From Geminisphaera colitermitum TAV2 (GTDB lineage Bacteria; Verrucomicrobiota; Verrucomicrobiia; Opitutales; Opitutaceae), in contig NZ_ABEA03000041.1 of assembly GCF_000171235.2 (NCBI RefSeq), forward strand, positions 1 through 64,000: 64,000 nucleotides of DNA, read 5' to 3'. Both the position numbers and the translations under genes were made by a program. The notes beneath the pieces were generated by a model that was given only the letters and a program-made list of their open reading frames with translations, was not told where the DNA came from and ran no database searches. Positions 19,572 through 29,071 of the stretch are shown here, in pieces; the first letter of the stretch is position 1; every line of letters starts with the position of its first letter.

Positions 19572-20303
19572 TCAGTTTCCCCAGGAGAAGGGGCGTCCTT
19601 CGCCGTTTTTTCCCCAGTCGCTGCCGCCCTGCTCGAAGGGAATTTCGCCGTCGTCTTTGTCGGAGCTTTCGCTGCCGTTATAAACTCCGCGAACGCTGGA
19701 AATGGAGCCGGAAACCATGACGAGGTTCATGCGGTCGCTGTGGCGGTATTTTCGTTCGAGGTAATTGCTGCTCGCGCTTCCCGCGCGTCCCGGGTAACCG
19801 GCGATGTTTTTGGCCGCGCCACCACCGTCCCAGAACATCGGGGTGCGCGAAGGGTTGGCGACGTTGGGAACCGGCTTCAGCCGGAGATTCAGGTTGTATT
19901 GGTAGCCGCGCCCACGGGCGGTGTCATTATCGAGAGTGGTCTTGAATTCACCGGCACGGATGGCGAAGGCCGGACAACGCAACTGGACCTCGCCGTCCAC
20001 AATCAACTCGCCGCCTTTGCGCGCTCCCGACGCAAGGTATGGGCGCACGCAGTCAACCCACTTGGGCGAACTGGCGCCCTGATGTTCGGGGAGTTTTCCT
20101 TTGTTGTCTTCAGCATACATCATGCTGGCGAAAGCATATTGGCGGAGGTTGGACTTGCAGCCAGCGTCACGCGCCGAGTTGCGAACTTTGCCAACTGTTG
20201 GAATGATGATGGCGGCAAGTATCCCGATAATCGCGATGACTGTCAGGAGTTCGATGAGGGTAAAGGCAGCGGTGGGATGTGGGCGTTTTTTTGGGGAACA
20301 CAT
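19572..20303 (-). CDS. Pseudopilin-like protein
   Basis: A 243-residue protein. ATG 20303 gives a normal prepilin leader: MCSPKKRPHPTAA then FTLIELLTVIAIIGILAAII with Glu at +5. The C-terminal motif is HSDRMNLVMVSG, an H-X9-SG variant of H-X9-DG. It sits in an operon between the GH106-like gene (22-base gap) and the GH42-like gene (5-base gap). Probable role: pilus or secretion partner of those enzymes. The pseudopilin assignment is firm, the function inferred. Confidence 0.85.
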   Translation of the reverse strand: MCSPKKRPHPTAAFTLIELLTVIAIIGILAAIIIPTVGKVRNSARDAGCKSNLRQYAFASMMYAEDNKGKLPEHQGASSPKWVDCVRPYLASGARKGGELIVDGEVQLRCPAFAIRAGEFKTTLDNDTARGRGYQYNLNLRLKPVPNVANPSRTPMFWDGGGAAKNIAGYPGRAGSASSNYLERKYRHSDRMNLVMVSGSISSVRGVYNGSESSDKDDGEIPFEQGGSDWGKNGEGRPFSWGN

Positions 20304-20325
20304 GGCGGCATGTGGTGCTGAGGTT

Positions 20326-22269
20326 TCAGAATGGATTGGGCGGAGTGAGAAGGGCAACAAACTCGTGTGCTCCAAGGGTCAGAGGACGCGAGGCGTCCCA
20401 GGGTTTTTGAGTTCCTGAGACGGGATCGAGCAGAAGCGCAGGTTGGGCAAGGGGAAGAGTGATACGGGAGGCGAGCGAGGTTTCGCCTTCGTTGAAAAGG
20501 AGGAAAATGTGGTTGCCGGTTTCGTTGAGCAAATGGCGGACTCGCAGGCCAGGAGCGGGCGAGTCGGCAAGGAGAGTTCGCGGCAACGTGGCGAGGAGGG
20601 AGGGGGGGGGGGGGGGGGAGGCATTCCAACGAAGGACAGGAGTTCCGGAGGGCAAGGGAATGTCTTCGTAACCGGTTTCAACGATCAAGGTGGTGTAACG
20701 TCCGGGGCCAACGCGCAAAAAACCTTCGGCATCAACGCGGGCTCGGTTGGAGGCGAGGTCGCGCGGTTCGATGTAGTGGAAGTCGATCTGGTTTTCGAAA
20801 CAGGTTTTGGCGGCGCGCCAGGGGAGTTCGGTGGCGCGGCCAAGGATGGCGACTTCGCAGACGGGGACGAAGGTGGCGTTGAGCCAGCAGAGACGGCGGG
20901 TCATCGCCTCCCATTCTTTGTATCCATTATTCCACCACGCGCTGTTGGGGCCGACATCGGGCGGACGTTCGTCGCGGCGGGGGCCGCGCATGGAGTAATA
21001 GAAGGCGTGGGGCACAAGCATGTCGCAGCCGCGAATGAGAAGCCAGGAGGCAAGCCAGCGCAGTTCACGAAAGGTCAGCGACTCACCGTAGGCGCCGGCA
21101 AATTCGTTGAGGTTGCAGGTGCGTTTGTAGTGGAATTTTACTGACGCCGCGGCCTTGGCCATGGTGGAGGGCGGGCCTTCAAGGGCGGTGGGCGTGGCGG
21201 GAAGAATGTGCCGCCACACGATGTCCTGGCCCGGGATCTGGAGGTGCCGGAGGTGGCCGATGTCGTCGGGCTCGGCGGGGTGGCCGGTGAGGGCGATGCC
21301 GTGGTCGGCGCACCAGCGGGAAAGCGGGACGTAATAGGTTTCGTCGAGGCGGGCAGCAATGGCGTCGGCATAGGCACGACGGTGGCGACTGGCGTCAGGT
21401 TCATCGTCAAACCAGAGCGCGGGCAGATGCGGCGTGAAGTCGTAACCGAGGTGGGCGTTGACGTGCTCAAGGATGCCGGTGGTGCCGGGCACGACAGCGG
21501 CTTGGCGAAGACGTGAGAGGGGGTTGGGTTCGTCGGTAAAAATGCCTTTGACGACCGTGCCGAAGTATTCGCCAAGCTCGGCGTGAAACCGTTCATACAC
21601 GAGTTCGATGAAGCAGCGGACGGCGGCGGGATTGAGAAGGTCGGCGGCAATGGGTTCTTCTTCGCCGAGATGCGCGGCGTCGGTTTCGTCTCCGATGTAG
21701 TGGAGGCCGCGAACAACGGCATCGACGGGGCGGTCGTAAATGAAGGCGTTGCGTCCGTCCGCCCGCCGGACATAGGCGACGAGTGACGCATTGCGGTCGT
21801 CATTTTTCCTTTCTTCACACACGAGTCCGCGCACCTGAAATGCCGGATTGCGCGCCACGACGAGTCCGCCCGCCGATCCACTCGGGTACATGCCTTCGTC
21901 GTAAAGGAAAACCCACATGCCGCGTTTCCATGCTTCGCGCAGCGCCGTACGCATAAAGCGGAAGAGGCGCGGGCTGAGCCAGCCGAGTGTACGCGGAAGT
22001 CCAATACGCGGATGCAACACAAACGCCTCCACGCCGCGTTTCTGAAATTCGCCGATCTGGCGGACGATCTCATCGTCGTCGAGGTCGTCGTTCCAGAACC
22101 AGAATGGGCAGTGCGAATACGCTGCGGGGGGCCGATGCCATGTCTTGAAATCGAAGCCGCTGGCGACAGAGGTGTGCGCGGCATTATTTCGTTCCGCCGG
22201 GACAAAGTCCGCGTGTCGTGAACGTTGTGTCTCGGGAGGCGGAATATCAGTGGTTGGGAGAATGCTCAT
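20326..22269 (-). CDS. GH106-like glycosidase (alpha-L-rhamnosidase-related)
   Basis: A 647-residue protein without a signal peptide. The N-terminus YSHCPFWFWNDDLDDDEIVR with RGVEAFVLHPRIGLPRTLGW and WVFLYDEGMYPSGSAGG matches the start of GH106-type and related proteins (FWFWN..L, Q...F...G..G...H.R.G). A mid-region KGIFTDEPN supplies a candidate catalytic Glu. A G17 run on the + strand (20602-20618, residues NASPPPPPSLL) is in frame. A G14 run lies just upstream of the start (22284-22297). It is transcribed after the PEP-CTERM gene and before the pseudopilin. Substrate probably a rhamnose-containing glycan, by family analogy only. Confidence 0.75.
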   Translation of the reverse strand: MSILPTTDIPPPETQRSRHADFVPAERNNAAHTSVASGFDFKTWHRPPAAYSHCPFWFWNDDLDDDEIVRQIGEFQKRGVEAFVLHPRIGLPRTLGWLSPRLFRFMRTALREAWKRGMWVFLYDEGMYPSGSAGGLVVARNPAFQVRGLVCEERKNDDRNASLVAYVRRADGRNAFIYDRPVDAVVRGLHYIGDETDAAHLGEEEPIAADLLNPAAVRCFIELVYERFHAELGEYFGTVVKGIFTDEPNPLSRLRQAAVVPGTTGILEHVNAHLGYDFTPHLPALWFDDEPDASRHRRAYADAIAARLDETYYVPLSRWCADHGIALTGHPAEPDDIGHLRHLQIPGQDIVWRHILPATPTALEGPPSTMAKAAASVKFHYKRTCNLNEFAGAYGESLTFRELRWLASWLLIRGCDMLVPHAFYYSMRGPRRDERPPDVGPNSAWWNNGYKEWEAMTRRLCWLNATFVPVCEVAILGRATELPWRAAKTCFENQIDFHYIEPRDLASNRARVDAEGFLRVGPGRYTTLIVETGYEDIPLPSGTPVLRWNASPPPPPSLLATLPRTLLADSPAPGLRVRHLLNETGNHIFLLFNEGETSLASRITLPLAQPALLLDPVSGTQKPWDASRPLTLGAHEFVALLTPPNPF

Positions 22270-22283
22270 GGCAGATTACCAGA

Positions 22284-22297
22284 GGGGGGGGGGGGGG
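22284..22297 (-). repeat. G14 run in the leader of the GH106-like gene
   Basis: It lies 15-28 bases upstream of ATG 22269, where ribosome binding would occur. On the coding strand it is C14. A length change could alter translation initiation; this effect is inferred. Confidence 0.8.
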
Positions 22298-22331
22298 AGG
22301 ACGCACGCGGCGTGCGATTGCCAATGAGATT

Positions 22332-23267
22332 TCAGATGTCGTGGCGGCGGCGTTGCTGAAGTGTGACGAATACGAGCGCTGCAAGTCCGACAATCAGTGC
22401 GATTGTGGATGGTTCGGGGATGTTGGAGGTGAGGGTGACGGAGACGTTGTCGATGGTGAACTCAGCGGTTTCGCGTCGCTGCACGCCGATGAGCAGCGTG
22501 TCGAATGTATAAGTCGTCACGTTCGCGTCCGCGACGAGTGTCGTGATGGTGAATGATTTTTGCGCGGTGTTATCGGTGAGAATGGAGGTGAGTCGGAGAC
22601 CGTCGATCTCACGGGAGATGGTCAGCGTGAAGTGGAAAACGTCGGCGATGTTGGTGTTTGTGTTCGCCGATGCGCTTTCGGCGTCAGTGAGGAAAAATGA
22701 ATCTCCCGTCAGGGTGCGACCAATGCCGCTTGTCTGATGATTGGAGGGCAGGCTGGCGAGTTTGTAGAAGTCAGCGTAGTTGCTCTGTTTGTTGTCACGA
22801 AGATCGACCTTGATGCCAGTGATGTAACCGGGATTGGTGACGGTGTTGCCTTCGCCATCCGTCGTGCTGGCGAGGCTGCCGGAAGTGGATTGAGCGAGGC
22901 CGAAGATGAAGCGGTTGTTGTCGTTGGAAGTGTATTTTACGCCCTTGTAGTCGAAGGCGAGCGTGAGCGAATCGCCCACGGCGAGAGTGGTAGATTGGAA
23001 ATTGGCATAAACGCCGTTGCGTTGGTCGGCGTTTGTTCCGGTGGCGTCAAAGAAAGCGGCTTGGTTTCCAGCAACGGGACCACGCGTGGAGTCAGCAGAA
23101 AAGGTTATGTTGGAAGCGCTGCTCGATTTTTTCCAATGGGAACCAATACCAAAGGTGAAGTTGTCTTCGAAAAGAGTCGCGGCAGTGGATGTGTGCCCGA
23201 CGAGGATGCAGGTAAGGCCAAGGGCGAACAGCGACAGACGGATGCTTGAGAGGTGGGCTGTTTTCAT
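22332..23267 (-). CDS. PEP-CTERM sorting domain protein
   Basis: A 311-residue protein. ATG 23267 starts a signal peptide (MKTAHLSSIRLSLFALGLTC). The body (residues ~30-280) resembles a jelly-roll/laminin-G-like fold with ATLFEDNFTFGIGSHWKKSS near its start. The C-terminus is a textbook exosortase signal: IPEPSTIALIVGLAALVFVT then basic QQRRRHDI. It is the first gene of the minus-strand operon with the GH106-like, pseudopilin and GH42-like genes, divergent from a LacI regulator. Probable surface or matrix glycoprotein. Confidence 0.85.
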   Translation of the reverse strand: MKTAHLSSIRLSLFALGLTCILVGHTSTAATLFEDNFTFGIGSHWKKSSSASNITFSADSTRGPVAGNQAAFFDATGTNADQRNGVYANFQSTTLAVGDSLTLAFDYKGVKYTSNDNNRFIFGLAQSTSGSLASTTDGEGNTVTNPGYITGIKVDLRDNKQSNYADFYKLASLPSNHQTSGIGRTLTGDSFFLTDAESASANTNTNIADVFHFTLTISREIDGLRLTSILTDNTAQKSFTITTLVADANVTTYTFDTLLIGVQRRETAEFTIDNVSVTLTSNIPEPSTIALIVGLAALVFVTLQQRRRHDI

Positions 23268-23379
23268 GGTGTGTGTGTTGGAATTTGGGTTGTACGGGGC
23301 CGTGCTGGCGCGAATGAGCGAAGGCATTGCAGCGAAGCGGGGGTTGACCAATCTCCGCGGCATTCACACCGTTGAACGC

Positions 23380-24402
23380 ATGATCCCATCCCCTCGTGTA
23401 ACGATGCTCGACGTGGCCCACGCCGCCGGTTGCGACCGCAGCACGGTGTCGCTCGCATTGCGTCATGACCGGCGGATACCAGAGGCGACACGGACGCGCA
23501 TCGCAGAGATTGCCGAAAGACTCGGATACCGTCCGCATCCGTTGCTCTCGGCACTGGGGGCGGCTCGGCGCGCGCGGAGGCCTCCGTCACTGGAAAACGG
23601 CACAACACTGGCCTTCATCATCAGCGCCAACCGCAAGAGTCACATCCGGGACGAACATGTGGCCGGCGCACGCGCGGCGGCGGCGGCGCAGGGATATTCA
23701 CTGGAGACGTTTGTTGTCGGCGATGCGGGACTAACGGCGGCGCGGCTCAACACGATTTTACTCACGCGCAACATCCACGGCGTAATCATCGCGCCGCTGC
23801 CGGAGGCGCACGGACATTTTGATCTGGAGTGGGAAAAGTTCTCCGTAGTGGTAATCGAATACACGTTTACGACGCCCGCTTTTGACCGCGTGGTGCATGA
23901 CAATTACGATGGCATGCGGGTGGCCCTGGCCCATTGCCGTGAGCGCGCTTTGTCGCGCGCCGGGCTGGTGCTTACGACCGTCGGGCACGAGCGCACGGAG
24001 GGGCTCAACGGGGCTGCGTTCTGGCTGGAGCAAAAGGCCGCGCCGCAGCAACTCGCGGCCATCCCGCCCTTGTATCTGCCCGAATGGGATGCGGAAACAT
24101 TCACGGCCTGGCGGCGGCGGCATGGGGTGGAGGCTGTGATCACGTCATCGAGCCTCATGGAGCAGATTCACGCATTGCTGCGCAGCGAGTCGGTGGAGGT
24201 GCCGGGAAAAGTGTCGCTCATCAACATCAACTGCATGCCGACAGATCGGATTTCTGGTATCGAACAAAACAATACAGGGATCGGGGCAAACGCCGTGCGC
24301 ATGGTGATCGACAAGCTCAATCGCAACGACCTCGGCATCCCCGCCCTGCGGCAGACGGTGTTGATCCCGGGACGGTGGCGGGAGGGAAAGACGTGCGCGT
24401 GA
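23380..24402 (+). CDS. LacI-family transcriptional regulator
   Basis: A 340-residue protein starting at ATG 23380. The upstream part of the open frame is antisense to the PEP-CTERM gene and was left out. The N-terminal HTH (RVTMLDVAHAAGCDRSTVSL, then ALRHDRRIPEATRTRIAEIA) is followed by a ligand-binding domain. It is divergent from the PEP-CTERM/GH106/pilin/GH42 operon, with a 112-base shared control region in which I see no convincing dyad. Probable sugar-responsive repressor of that operon. Confidence 0.9.
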   Translation: MIPSPRVTMLDVAHAAGCDRSTVSLALRHDRRIPEATRTRIAEIAERLGYRPHPLLSALGAARRARRPPSLENGTTLAFIISANRKSHIRDEHVAGARAAAAAQGYSLETFVVGDAGLTAARLNTILLTRNIHGVIIAPLPEAHGHFDLEWEKFSVVVIEYTFTTPAFDRVVHDNYDGMRVALAHCRERALSRAGLVLTTVGHERTEGLNGAAFWLEQKAAPQQLAAIPPLYLPEWDAETFTAWRRRHGVEAVITSSSLMEQIHALLRSESVEVPGKVSLININCMPTDRISGIEQNNTGIGANAVRMVIDKLNRNDLGIPALRQTVLIPGRWREGKTCA

Positions 24403-24433
24403 ACAGGGCGGCGCGGAGCGCCGCCCGTGTCAT

Positions 24434-24544
24434 GGTAGGGGCTTCGCTTGCGAAGCCCGCGCATGTGATTTGTTGTCTCGACCGGGCTTGGCGCGGGCGT
24501 CGCAAGCGACGCCCCTACAGCGGGCGAGACGCCCGCGCCACAAT
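24434..24544. repeat. REP-like paired palindromes
   Basis: ggtaggggcttcgcttgcga and its partner gcaagcgacgcccctac form a long inverted repeat. Next to it lies gcgggcgagacgcccgcgcc, as at 16595-16652. It lies between the convergent LacI gene and the LamG/PEP-CTERM gene. Confidence 0.75.
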
Positions 24545-24555
24545 GCTCCGCGCAC

Positions 24556-25515
24556 TCAGACAGAACGTCGGCGCCAGATCATCGCCGCCACCAGCAGGCC
24601 AGCGCCCAAAAGCGCGGCGCTCGTGGCAGGTTCGGGAATCGGGGTGTTGGCAAGGTCGGCGGTCATGACGGCTTGCAACTCGGCCAAACTGAGCGCCCCA
24701 CCCGCGCCAGAGCTTTCGCCCCAGACACGAACGTTGTCCATCAACCCATCGAACGGACGCTGGTTAGCACCGGCTTGATTGCCTATGAACAAATTGCCGC
24801 TCGCGGTAACAACGCCGCCGGTTGAGGCAACTGAACCGGTGACGAGCGCCGAAACCACGCCGGTTGTCTTGTCTCCACCATAAATTGTCCCGACTCCGGT
24901 GCCTCCGTCGAAAGTGTAGGCAAAGAAAATCCAAGTGTTCGTCTGGTAAAAAATAGTATCGGACGCACCCATCGCCATGGCTCCCTTGGAAGAGCCATGC
25001 GTAACGCGAAGGGCGGCGGGAGCCGGATTAGCACCGGTGACTGCAACTTGGAAAAGGATTTCGAAACCAGTTCCCGCGGCAACGAGCCGGGCGGAATTGC
25101 CGGCCTTGGTCGCGCTCGCCGTGTTGTACCAGCCCGAAATGGTAAAGGAGCTCAGTCCGTTGAGAGATGCCGCACCATTGGATAATGTGGCCACGCCACC
25201 ATAACCCGGAGTGGTTGATCCTCCGCCCATTTGGCTGGAACCGGTATTGTTGAATGCATAATCGCCCAGTTTGCCCGAGACTCCCAATCCGTTGTCATTA
25301 TGAAGATTAGTGGGCACATGCGAATGATCTTCTGCGCTGGCTGGAGCGGTGAATGACGCCGAGCCGCCCAGCGTGCCGGTGGAGGCGGTGCTGGTGCCGT
25401 TGGCAGGATCGTTGAACGTGAACTCGTGCAGAAGCGTCGCGGCCTGCGCGGTCGCGGCGACGATGGCAATGGCCGCAAAGGCGGCAGCGAATTTTTTGGC
25501 GGATTTGATGTTCAT
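24556..25515 (-). CDS. LamG-domain protein with PEP-CTERM anchor
   Basis: A 319-residue protein. It has a signal peptide (MNIKSAKKFAAAFAAIAIVA). The concanavalin-like LamG domain shows LSSFTISGWYNTASATKAGN, NTWIFFAYTFDGGTG and RPFDGLMDNVRVWGES. The C-terminal sorting signal is IPEPATSAALLGAGLLVAAM then IWRRRSV. LamG domains bind carbohydrate or protein ligands, and the PEP-CTERM signal directs attachment to the envelope or matrix. It is the last gene of the U-T-S-R cassette (29866 to 24556, minus strand), separated from the beta-helix enzyme by a word-like repeat. Confidence 0.88.
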   Translation of the reverse strand: MNIKSAKKFAAAFAAIAIVAATAQAATLLHEFTFNDPANGTSTASTGTLGGSASFTAPASAEDHSHVPTNLHNDNGLGVSGKLGDYAFNNTGSSQMGGGSTTPGYGGVATLSNGAASLNGLSSFTISGWYNTASATKAGNSARLVAAGTGFEILFQVAVTGANPAPAALRVTHGSSKGAMAMGASDTIFYQTNTWIFFAYTFDGGTGVGTIYGGDKTTGVVSALVTGSVASTGGVVTASGNLFIGNQAGANQRPFDGLMDNVRVWGESSGAGGALSLAELQAVMTADLANTPIPEPATSAALLGAGLLVAAMIWRRRSV

Positions 25516-25533
25516 TGTTTGTGGCGGGTTAGG

Positions 25534-25664
25534 AAAAAATTAGAAATTAGGAGTTAGAAATTAGGAAGTGGCGGCTTCGCCATCGTAGTTGGTTTTGCAA
25601 TACCTATAAAATTTATGTGCATGGGTTCGTTTTTCTAATTCCTAATTTCTAATTCCTAATTTTT
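25534..25664. repeat. Inverted word-like repeat (AATTAGAAATTAGG / CCTAATTTCTAATT)
   Basis: The left arm (25534-25567) and right arm (25634-25664) are complementary runs of the unit aattagaaattagg. The right arm overlaps the last codons of the beta-helix protein gene and supplies its C-terminal residues (KIRN) and stop. A similar repeat lies at 60339-60465. Confidence 0.85.
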
Positions 25665-28222
25665 CTCTCGCGCTGCCATTCGTAGATCGAAGGCACGGCA
25701 GGTTGCGGACGCGGCGGAAGTTCACTGGCGGATGGTTTCGGATGTAGTTTATTACCTGATACAATTCCGAAGTCGCCCAGACCGCCGGAAAAACCGGTGA
25801 GCGTCTTGAGAGGGCCGTAAAACTGGTTGTCCATCACATCGATGCCGGTGCAGTCGGCGGAACCAAAGAGGACGGCGACGGCATCCGGCTTCTCCATGAT
25901 GAAAACGTTGCCGCGGATGGTGTGATCGAAGCTCTTCTCCTTGCCATAAATCGCGCGGCCCTGACCGAGCCGGAATCGGTTGTGCAGAATCAACCATGCC
26001 TCATTGCCGCCGACCATGTGCACGCCGTCCTTGGGCGCGGAAACGTCGTTGTTGTAAACCACGTTGCGCGGCCCTTGCGGTCCATGCGAGGAACTGGCGG
26101 GACCGGAGGCGAAAAACGCGTGGCCGTAGGCTCCGTTGGTGCGGTCAGCGGCAGTCTGTTCGATGATGTTGTTTTCGTAGAGATTTTCGTTGGTCCAGCC
26201 GGCATGCCACTGGGCATCGCTGCCGATGAAGTGACCGTTGCGGATCACGTTGCCAGCGGAGCCCCACTGGACATTGGGCGCATGGCGCATGTCCTTGGTC
26301 AGCGCACCGTCCATGAGGCAGTCAAAGGAGCGCTCGAAACCGACATAACCAGTCCCCCCCCCCCCCTTGAAAATCGCCCCGTCCGCTTCAACGTCGCGGA
26401 TCTCGCACTGCTTGGAGCGCGTAATGTAAATTGGATTACGCCCGGAATTGACCACGCGCACATCGCGCAGCCAGCAGCGCCACGCGTAGGCGAAGGTCAC
26501 GCCGTCAGCCCACAGGTCTTCCATCGGATACCAGAGCGTGTGCTGGATGCGCGGGCCGGTAAACTCGCTGGAAGGCGTGAAGATTTTTTGCTCCACGGTA
26601 AAGCCCTCGAAACCGGATCGACTCACAACGCCGATGCGTTGCACGTAGGAGCCGTCCTCCCACGGGAATTCGAGGCGCAGCGGATCGGCGATGGTAACGG
26701 AAGACCCGGCCACGGCAGTGATTTCGTAATGGTTGATGCGATACGTCCCCCAAGGGGTGACGTTGCCCGTGAGTTTGTTCCAGCGATCCGTTGCCGGGGC
26801 CTCAATCATGATGTGGTCGCCGGGTTTGAGTCCGTGGTTGGGGGCGAGTTGGAGGCGGTTGTCGCCGCGCCGGGCGGTGGAGGCGAGCGGAAGTCGCGGA
26901 CCTTGCAAACCGGGGCCGGCGATGATGAACGCGCCGTGCTGGTCGGCCCAAGTGTCGCCGGGTTGTGGCGTGGCGGCGACGTCGATTAAAAACGTTTTTT
27001 TGAACGATTCGCCGGTCGAGTAGCCGACTTCGGCCTCGATCTGATGGCGGCCGGGGCCAAGGGTTTCGAGGACGAGGGCTCCGCGCAGGCGGGTGGAAAA
27101 GCGGTTTCCCCAATGGTCCTTGCGGATGTTTTCCATCAGGACGATTTTGTCGTTTTTGCCGTGGCGTTGGTCCGTGGCGGTCACGCGCATGAGCGTGAGG
27201 TTTTTGGGATTGGTCTGGATTTCCCAAAAGCTGTCGGGACCAATCCTGCCGTTGGGATTCCAGCAATGGAGGCGAAGGGTGCCGAACGGAATGTGTTCTT
27301 GATAGATGAGTCGCGTGCGGTCGCGTCCCGCGCCGCGAATGGTGACGCCGGAGTCGCGGACAATGACAGGGCTTTCGAGCAAAAATGTGCCGGCGGGCAG
27401 TTCGACAGCGCCTCCGCCTTGCGCGGCGGCGCGACGGACGGCCTCGTTGAGGAGCGGCGCGATGTCGCGCCCGGCGTGGGCGGCAAAGGTTTCCGGGCCG
27501 ACGACGACGGGGGAGGCGGATTTTTGGGGGATGCCGCCGGGGATTCCCACGTATTTCCAGTTTGGGTACACGAGTCCGTCGGGGCCGACGACGTCGGAGG
27601 GCGTGAGGCGGGCGGCGTCCGCCGGGTTGGCGGGGTTGATTTTGTAAACCGAGGGCCAGGGCGGCTCGATGCGAGGAGTGAACGCCTCGATGGAAACGTC
27701 GTCAAAATCGGCCACAACCTTGGAGCCACCATAGGAGTGTATCCATGCATCCAGGACAACCGCTCCTTCCGGCGGCGCGGCGGTGACGGTATATTCGCGC
27801 CAGTTGGGAGACTGGATGGCCGCGTTGTCCGTGGCTTTGGGCCAGGGGTTGAGGTGTTTGCCCTTGGCATCGAAAAAGCGGAGGTAAACGGCCATGCCTC
27901 CGCCAGAAACGATGCGGGCATGGATGGCGAGCCGGTAGGCGCGCCCGGGCTCGACCGGCAGGCGGCGGGTGGCGACGGAGGAGCCTTCTTTTTCGGATTC
28001 GTCGATGACGCGCAATCCGCGTTCGCCGGTTCGCGCGGCATCGGGGTGCGCAGTGCTCATGGGTGCTTTGTCCTCGTTGACGATCCAGTCGATGAGGCCG
28101 GATTCGAAGCCGGGATTGGGCAGCGGCAGGAAGGCCGATTCGGTATTGGATGCGCGAATACTTGATGCGGAAAGCATCAGAACAGGCACAAGCAGAGACC
28201 ATGAGAGACGGGTCATCTTCAT
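25649..28222 (-). CDS. Secreted right-handed beta-helix protein, probable polysaccharide lyase or hydrolase
   Basis: An 857-residue protein. Signal peptide (MKMTRLSWSLLVPVLMLSAS). Residues ~35-180 form a CBM4/9-like carbohydrate-binding sandwich (NPGFESGLIDWIVNEDKAPM...FDDVSIEAF). A pectate-lyase-like beta-helix follows, starting with the capping segment (IAPLLNEAVRRAAAQGGGAV, ELPAGTFLLESPVIV) and continuing with repeated NN/GN turn motifs (NRFRLGQ, GNVFIMEK, DNQFYG). No single catalytic motif could be assigned, so lyase versus hydrolase is open. A C13 run (26354-26366; residues FKGGGGTGY) is in frame. Its pseudopilin neighbour (28274-29050) is transcribed just before it. Confidence 0.8.
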   Translation of the reverse strand: MKMTRLSWSLLVPVLMLSASSIRASNTESAFLPLPNPGFESGLIDWIVNEDKAPMSTAHPDAARTGERGLRVIDESEKEGSSVATRRLPVEPGRAYRLAIHARIVSGGGMAVYLRFFDAKGKHLNPWPKATDNAAIQSPNWREYTVTAAPPEGAVVLDAWIHSYGGSKVVADFDDVSIEAFTPRIEPPWPSVYKINPANPADAARLTPSDVVGPDGLVYPNWKYVGIPGGIPQKSASPVVVGPETFAAHAGRDIAPLLNEAVRRAAAQGGGAVELPAGTFLLESPVIVRDSGVTIRGAGRDRTRLIYQEHIPFGTLRLHCWNPNGRIGPDSFWEIQTNPKNLTLMRVTATDQRHGKNDKIVLMENIRKDHWGNRFSTRLRGALVLETLGPGRHQIEAEVGYSTGESFKKTFLIDVAATPQPGDTWADQHGAFIIAGPGLQGPRLPLASTARRGDNRLQLAPNHGLKPGDHIMIEAPATDRWNKLTGNVTPWGTYRINHYEITAVAGSSVTIADPLRLEFPWEDGSYVQRIGVVSRSGFEGFTVEQKIFTPSSEFTGPRIQHTLWYPMEDLWADGVTFAYAWRCWLRDVRVVNSGRNPIYITRSKQCEIRDVEADGAIFKGGGGTGYVGFERSFDCLMDGALTKDMRHAPNVQWGSAGNVIRNGHFIGSDAQWHAGWTNENLYENNIIEQTAADRTNGAYGHAFFASGPASSSHGPQGPRNVVYNNDVSAPKDGVHMVGGNEAWLILHNRFRLGQGRAIYGKEKSFDHTIRGNVFIMEKPDAVAVLFGSADCTGIDVMDNQFYGPLKTLTGFSGGLGDFGIVSGNKLHPKPSASELPPRPQPAVPSIYEWQRERKIRN

Positions 28223-28273
28223 TTTGAAGTTTTAGTCTTTTGTTGTTTTCAGCGTGTCAGCTTTTCCGGGCGA

Positions 28274-29050
28274 TCAGGGATCAGCATCACGCGGGACGGA
28301 GGCGACGTGAGCGTCGAAATAGAGGCGGAGGCGGGTGTTGCCCCAGACGGGAGTGTCAGGAATGCGGCCAGGATCGGTATACCAGCCCGAACCGGTAACA
28401 CTGCCGCTGTTCATTTTCGGATTATCTTTTGGCAAAGCACGGTCGAGGTTTGTCAGCACCCAGACGCGGGCCGCACCGCCATAGGAATCGAGTTCGGTGA
28501 GCGTAACAGGCGGGTTATTTTTTGCCTCGTCCGTGCTGGTACCTTCCGCACCCAGGACTCGTGAGTTTGAGAGTGTCCCGTCCTGTTTGCGACGCGTCGT
28601 GAGCGTGTAATTCTGGATATAATGCGGTGTGGAAGATGATTCGGTGAGGAGATCGCGAGTCGGAAATTGATTCATCACTCCTGGACAAACGAGTGCTGGG
28701 AAAATCACTTTTTCGGTCGAACCAAGAGTAAGCGGGTCACGGTAGTTCATGTAAGGAACAAGTCCGATTTGGAGGCTGACTCTCACTCCGTCTCCATACG
28801 GACGTCCGTAAACCGGATTGACGCCGAGCGGCGCGGCACCGGGCACGCGCTGGTCTTTGCGATCGTTGGCATATTGCAAGATGCCGACGCCTACGTGGCG
28901 GAGTTCGGCGATGGCTTTGCCCTTGCGGGCGGTCATGCGGACTTTGCCAACCGTCGGGATGAGAATGGAGGCGAGAATCCCAATAATCGCGATGACGGTG
29001 AGCAGTTCGATGAGCGTGAATGCGCAGTGGTGTCTTCGGTGAGTATTCAT
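28274..29050 (-). CDS. Pseudopilin-like protein
   Basis: A 258-residue protein. The prepilin leader is short and basic (MNTHRRHHCA), then FTLIELLTVIAIIGILASIL with Glu at +5. The C-terminal H-X9-DG is degenerate (WGNTRLRLYFDAH). It is placed between the LamG gene (29072, 21-base gap) and the beta-helix enzyme (28222, 51-base gap) in one minus-strand operon. Third pseudopilin of the window with the same genomic setting. Confidence 0.85.
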   Translation of the reverse strand: MNTHRRHHCAFTLIELLTVIAIIGILASILIPTVGKVRMTARKGKAIAELRHVGVGILQYANDRKDQRVPGAAPLGVNPVYGRPYGDGVRVSLQIGLVPYMNYRDPLTLGSTEKVIFPALVCPGVMNQFPTRDLLTESSSTPHYIQNYTLTTRRKQDGTLSNSRVLGAEGTSTDEAKNNPPVTLTELDSYGGAARVWVLTNLDRALPKDNPKMNSGSVTGSGWYTDPGRIPDTPVWGNTRLRLYFDAHVASVPRDADP

Positions 29051-29071
29051 GGTGTAACTACAGGTTCATTT

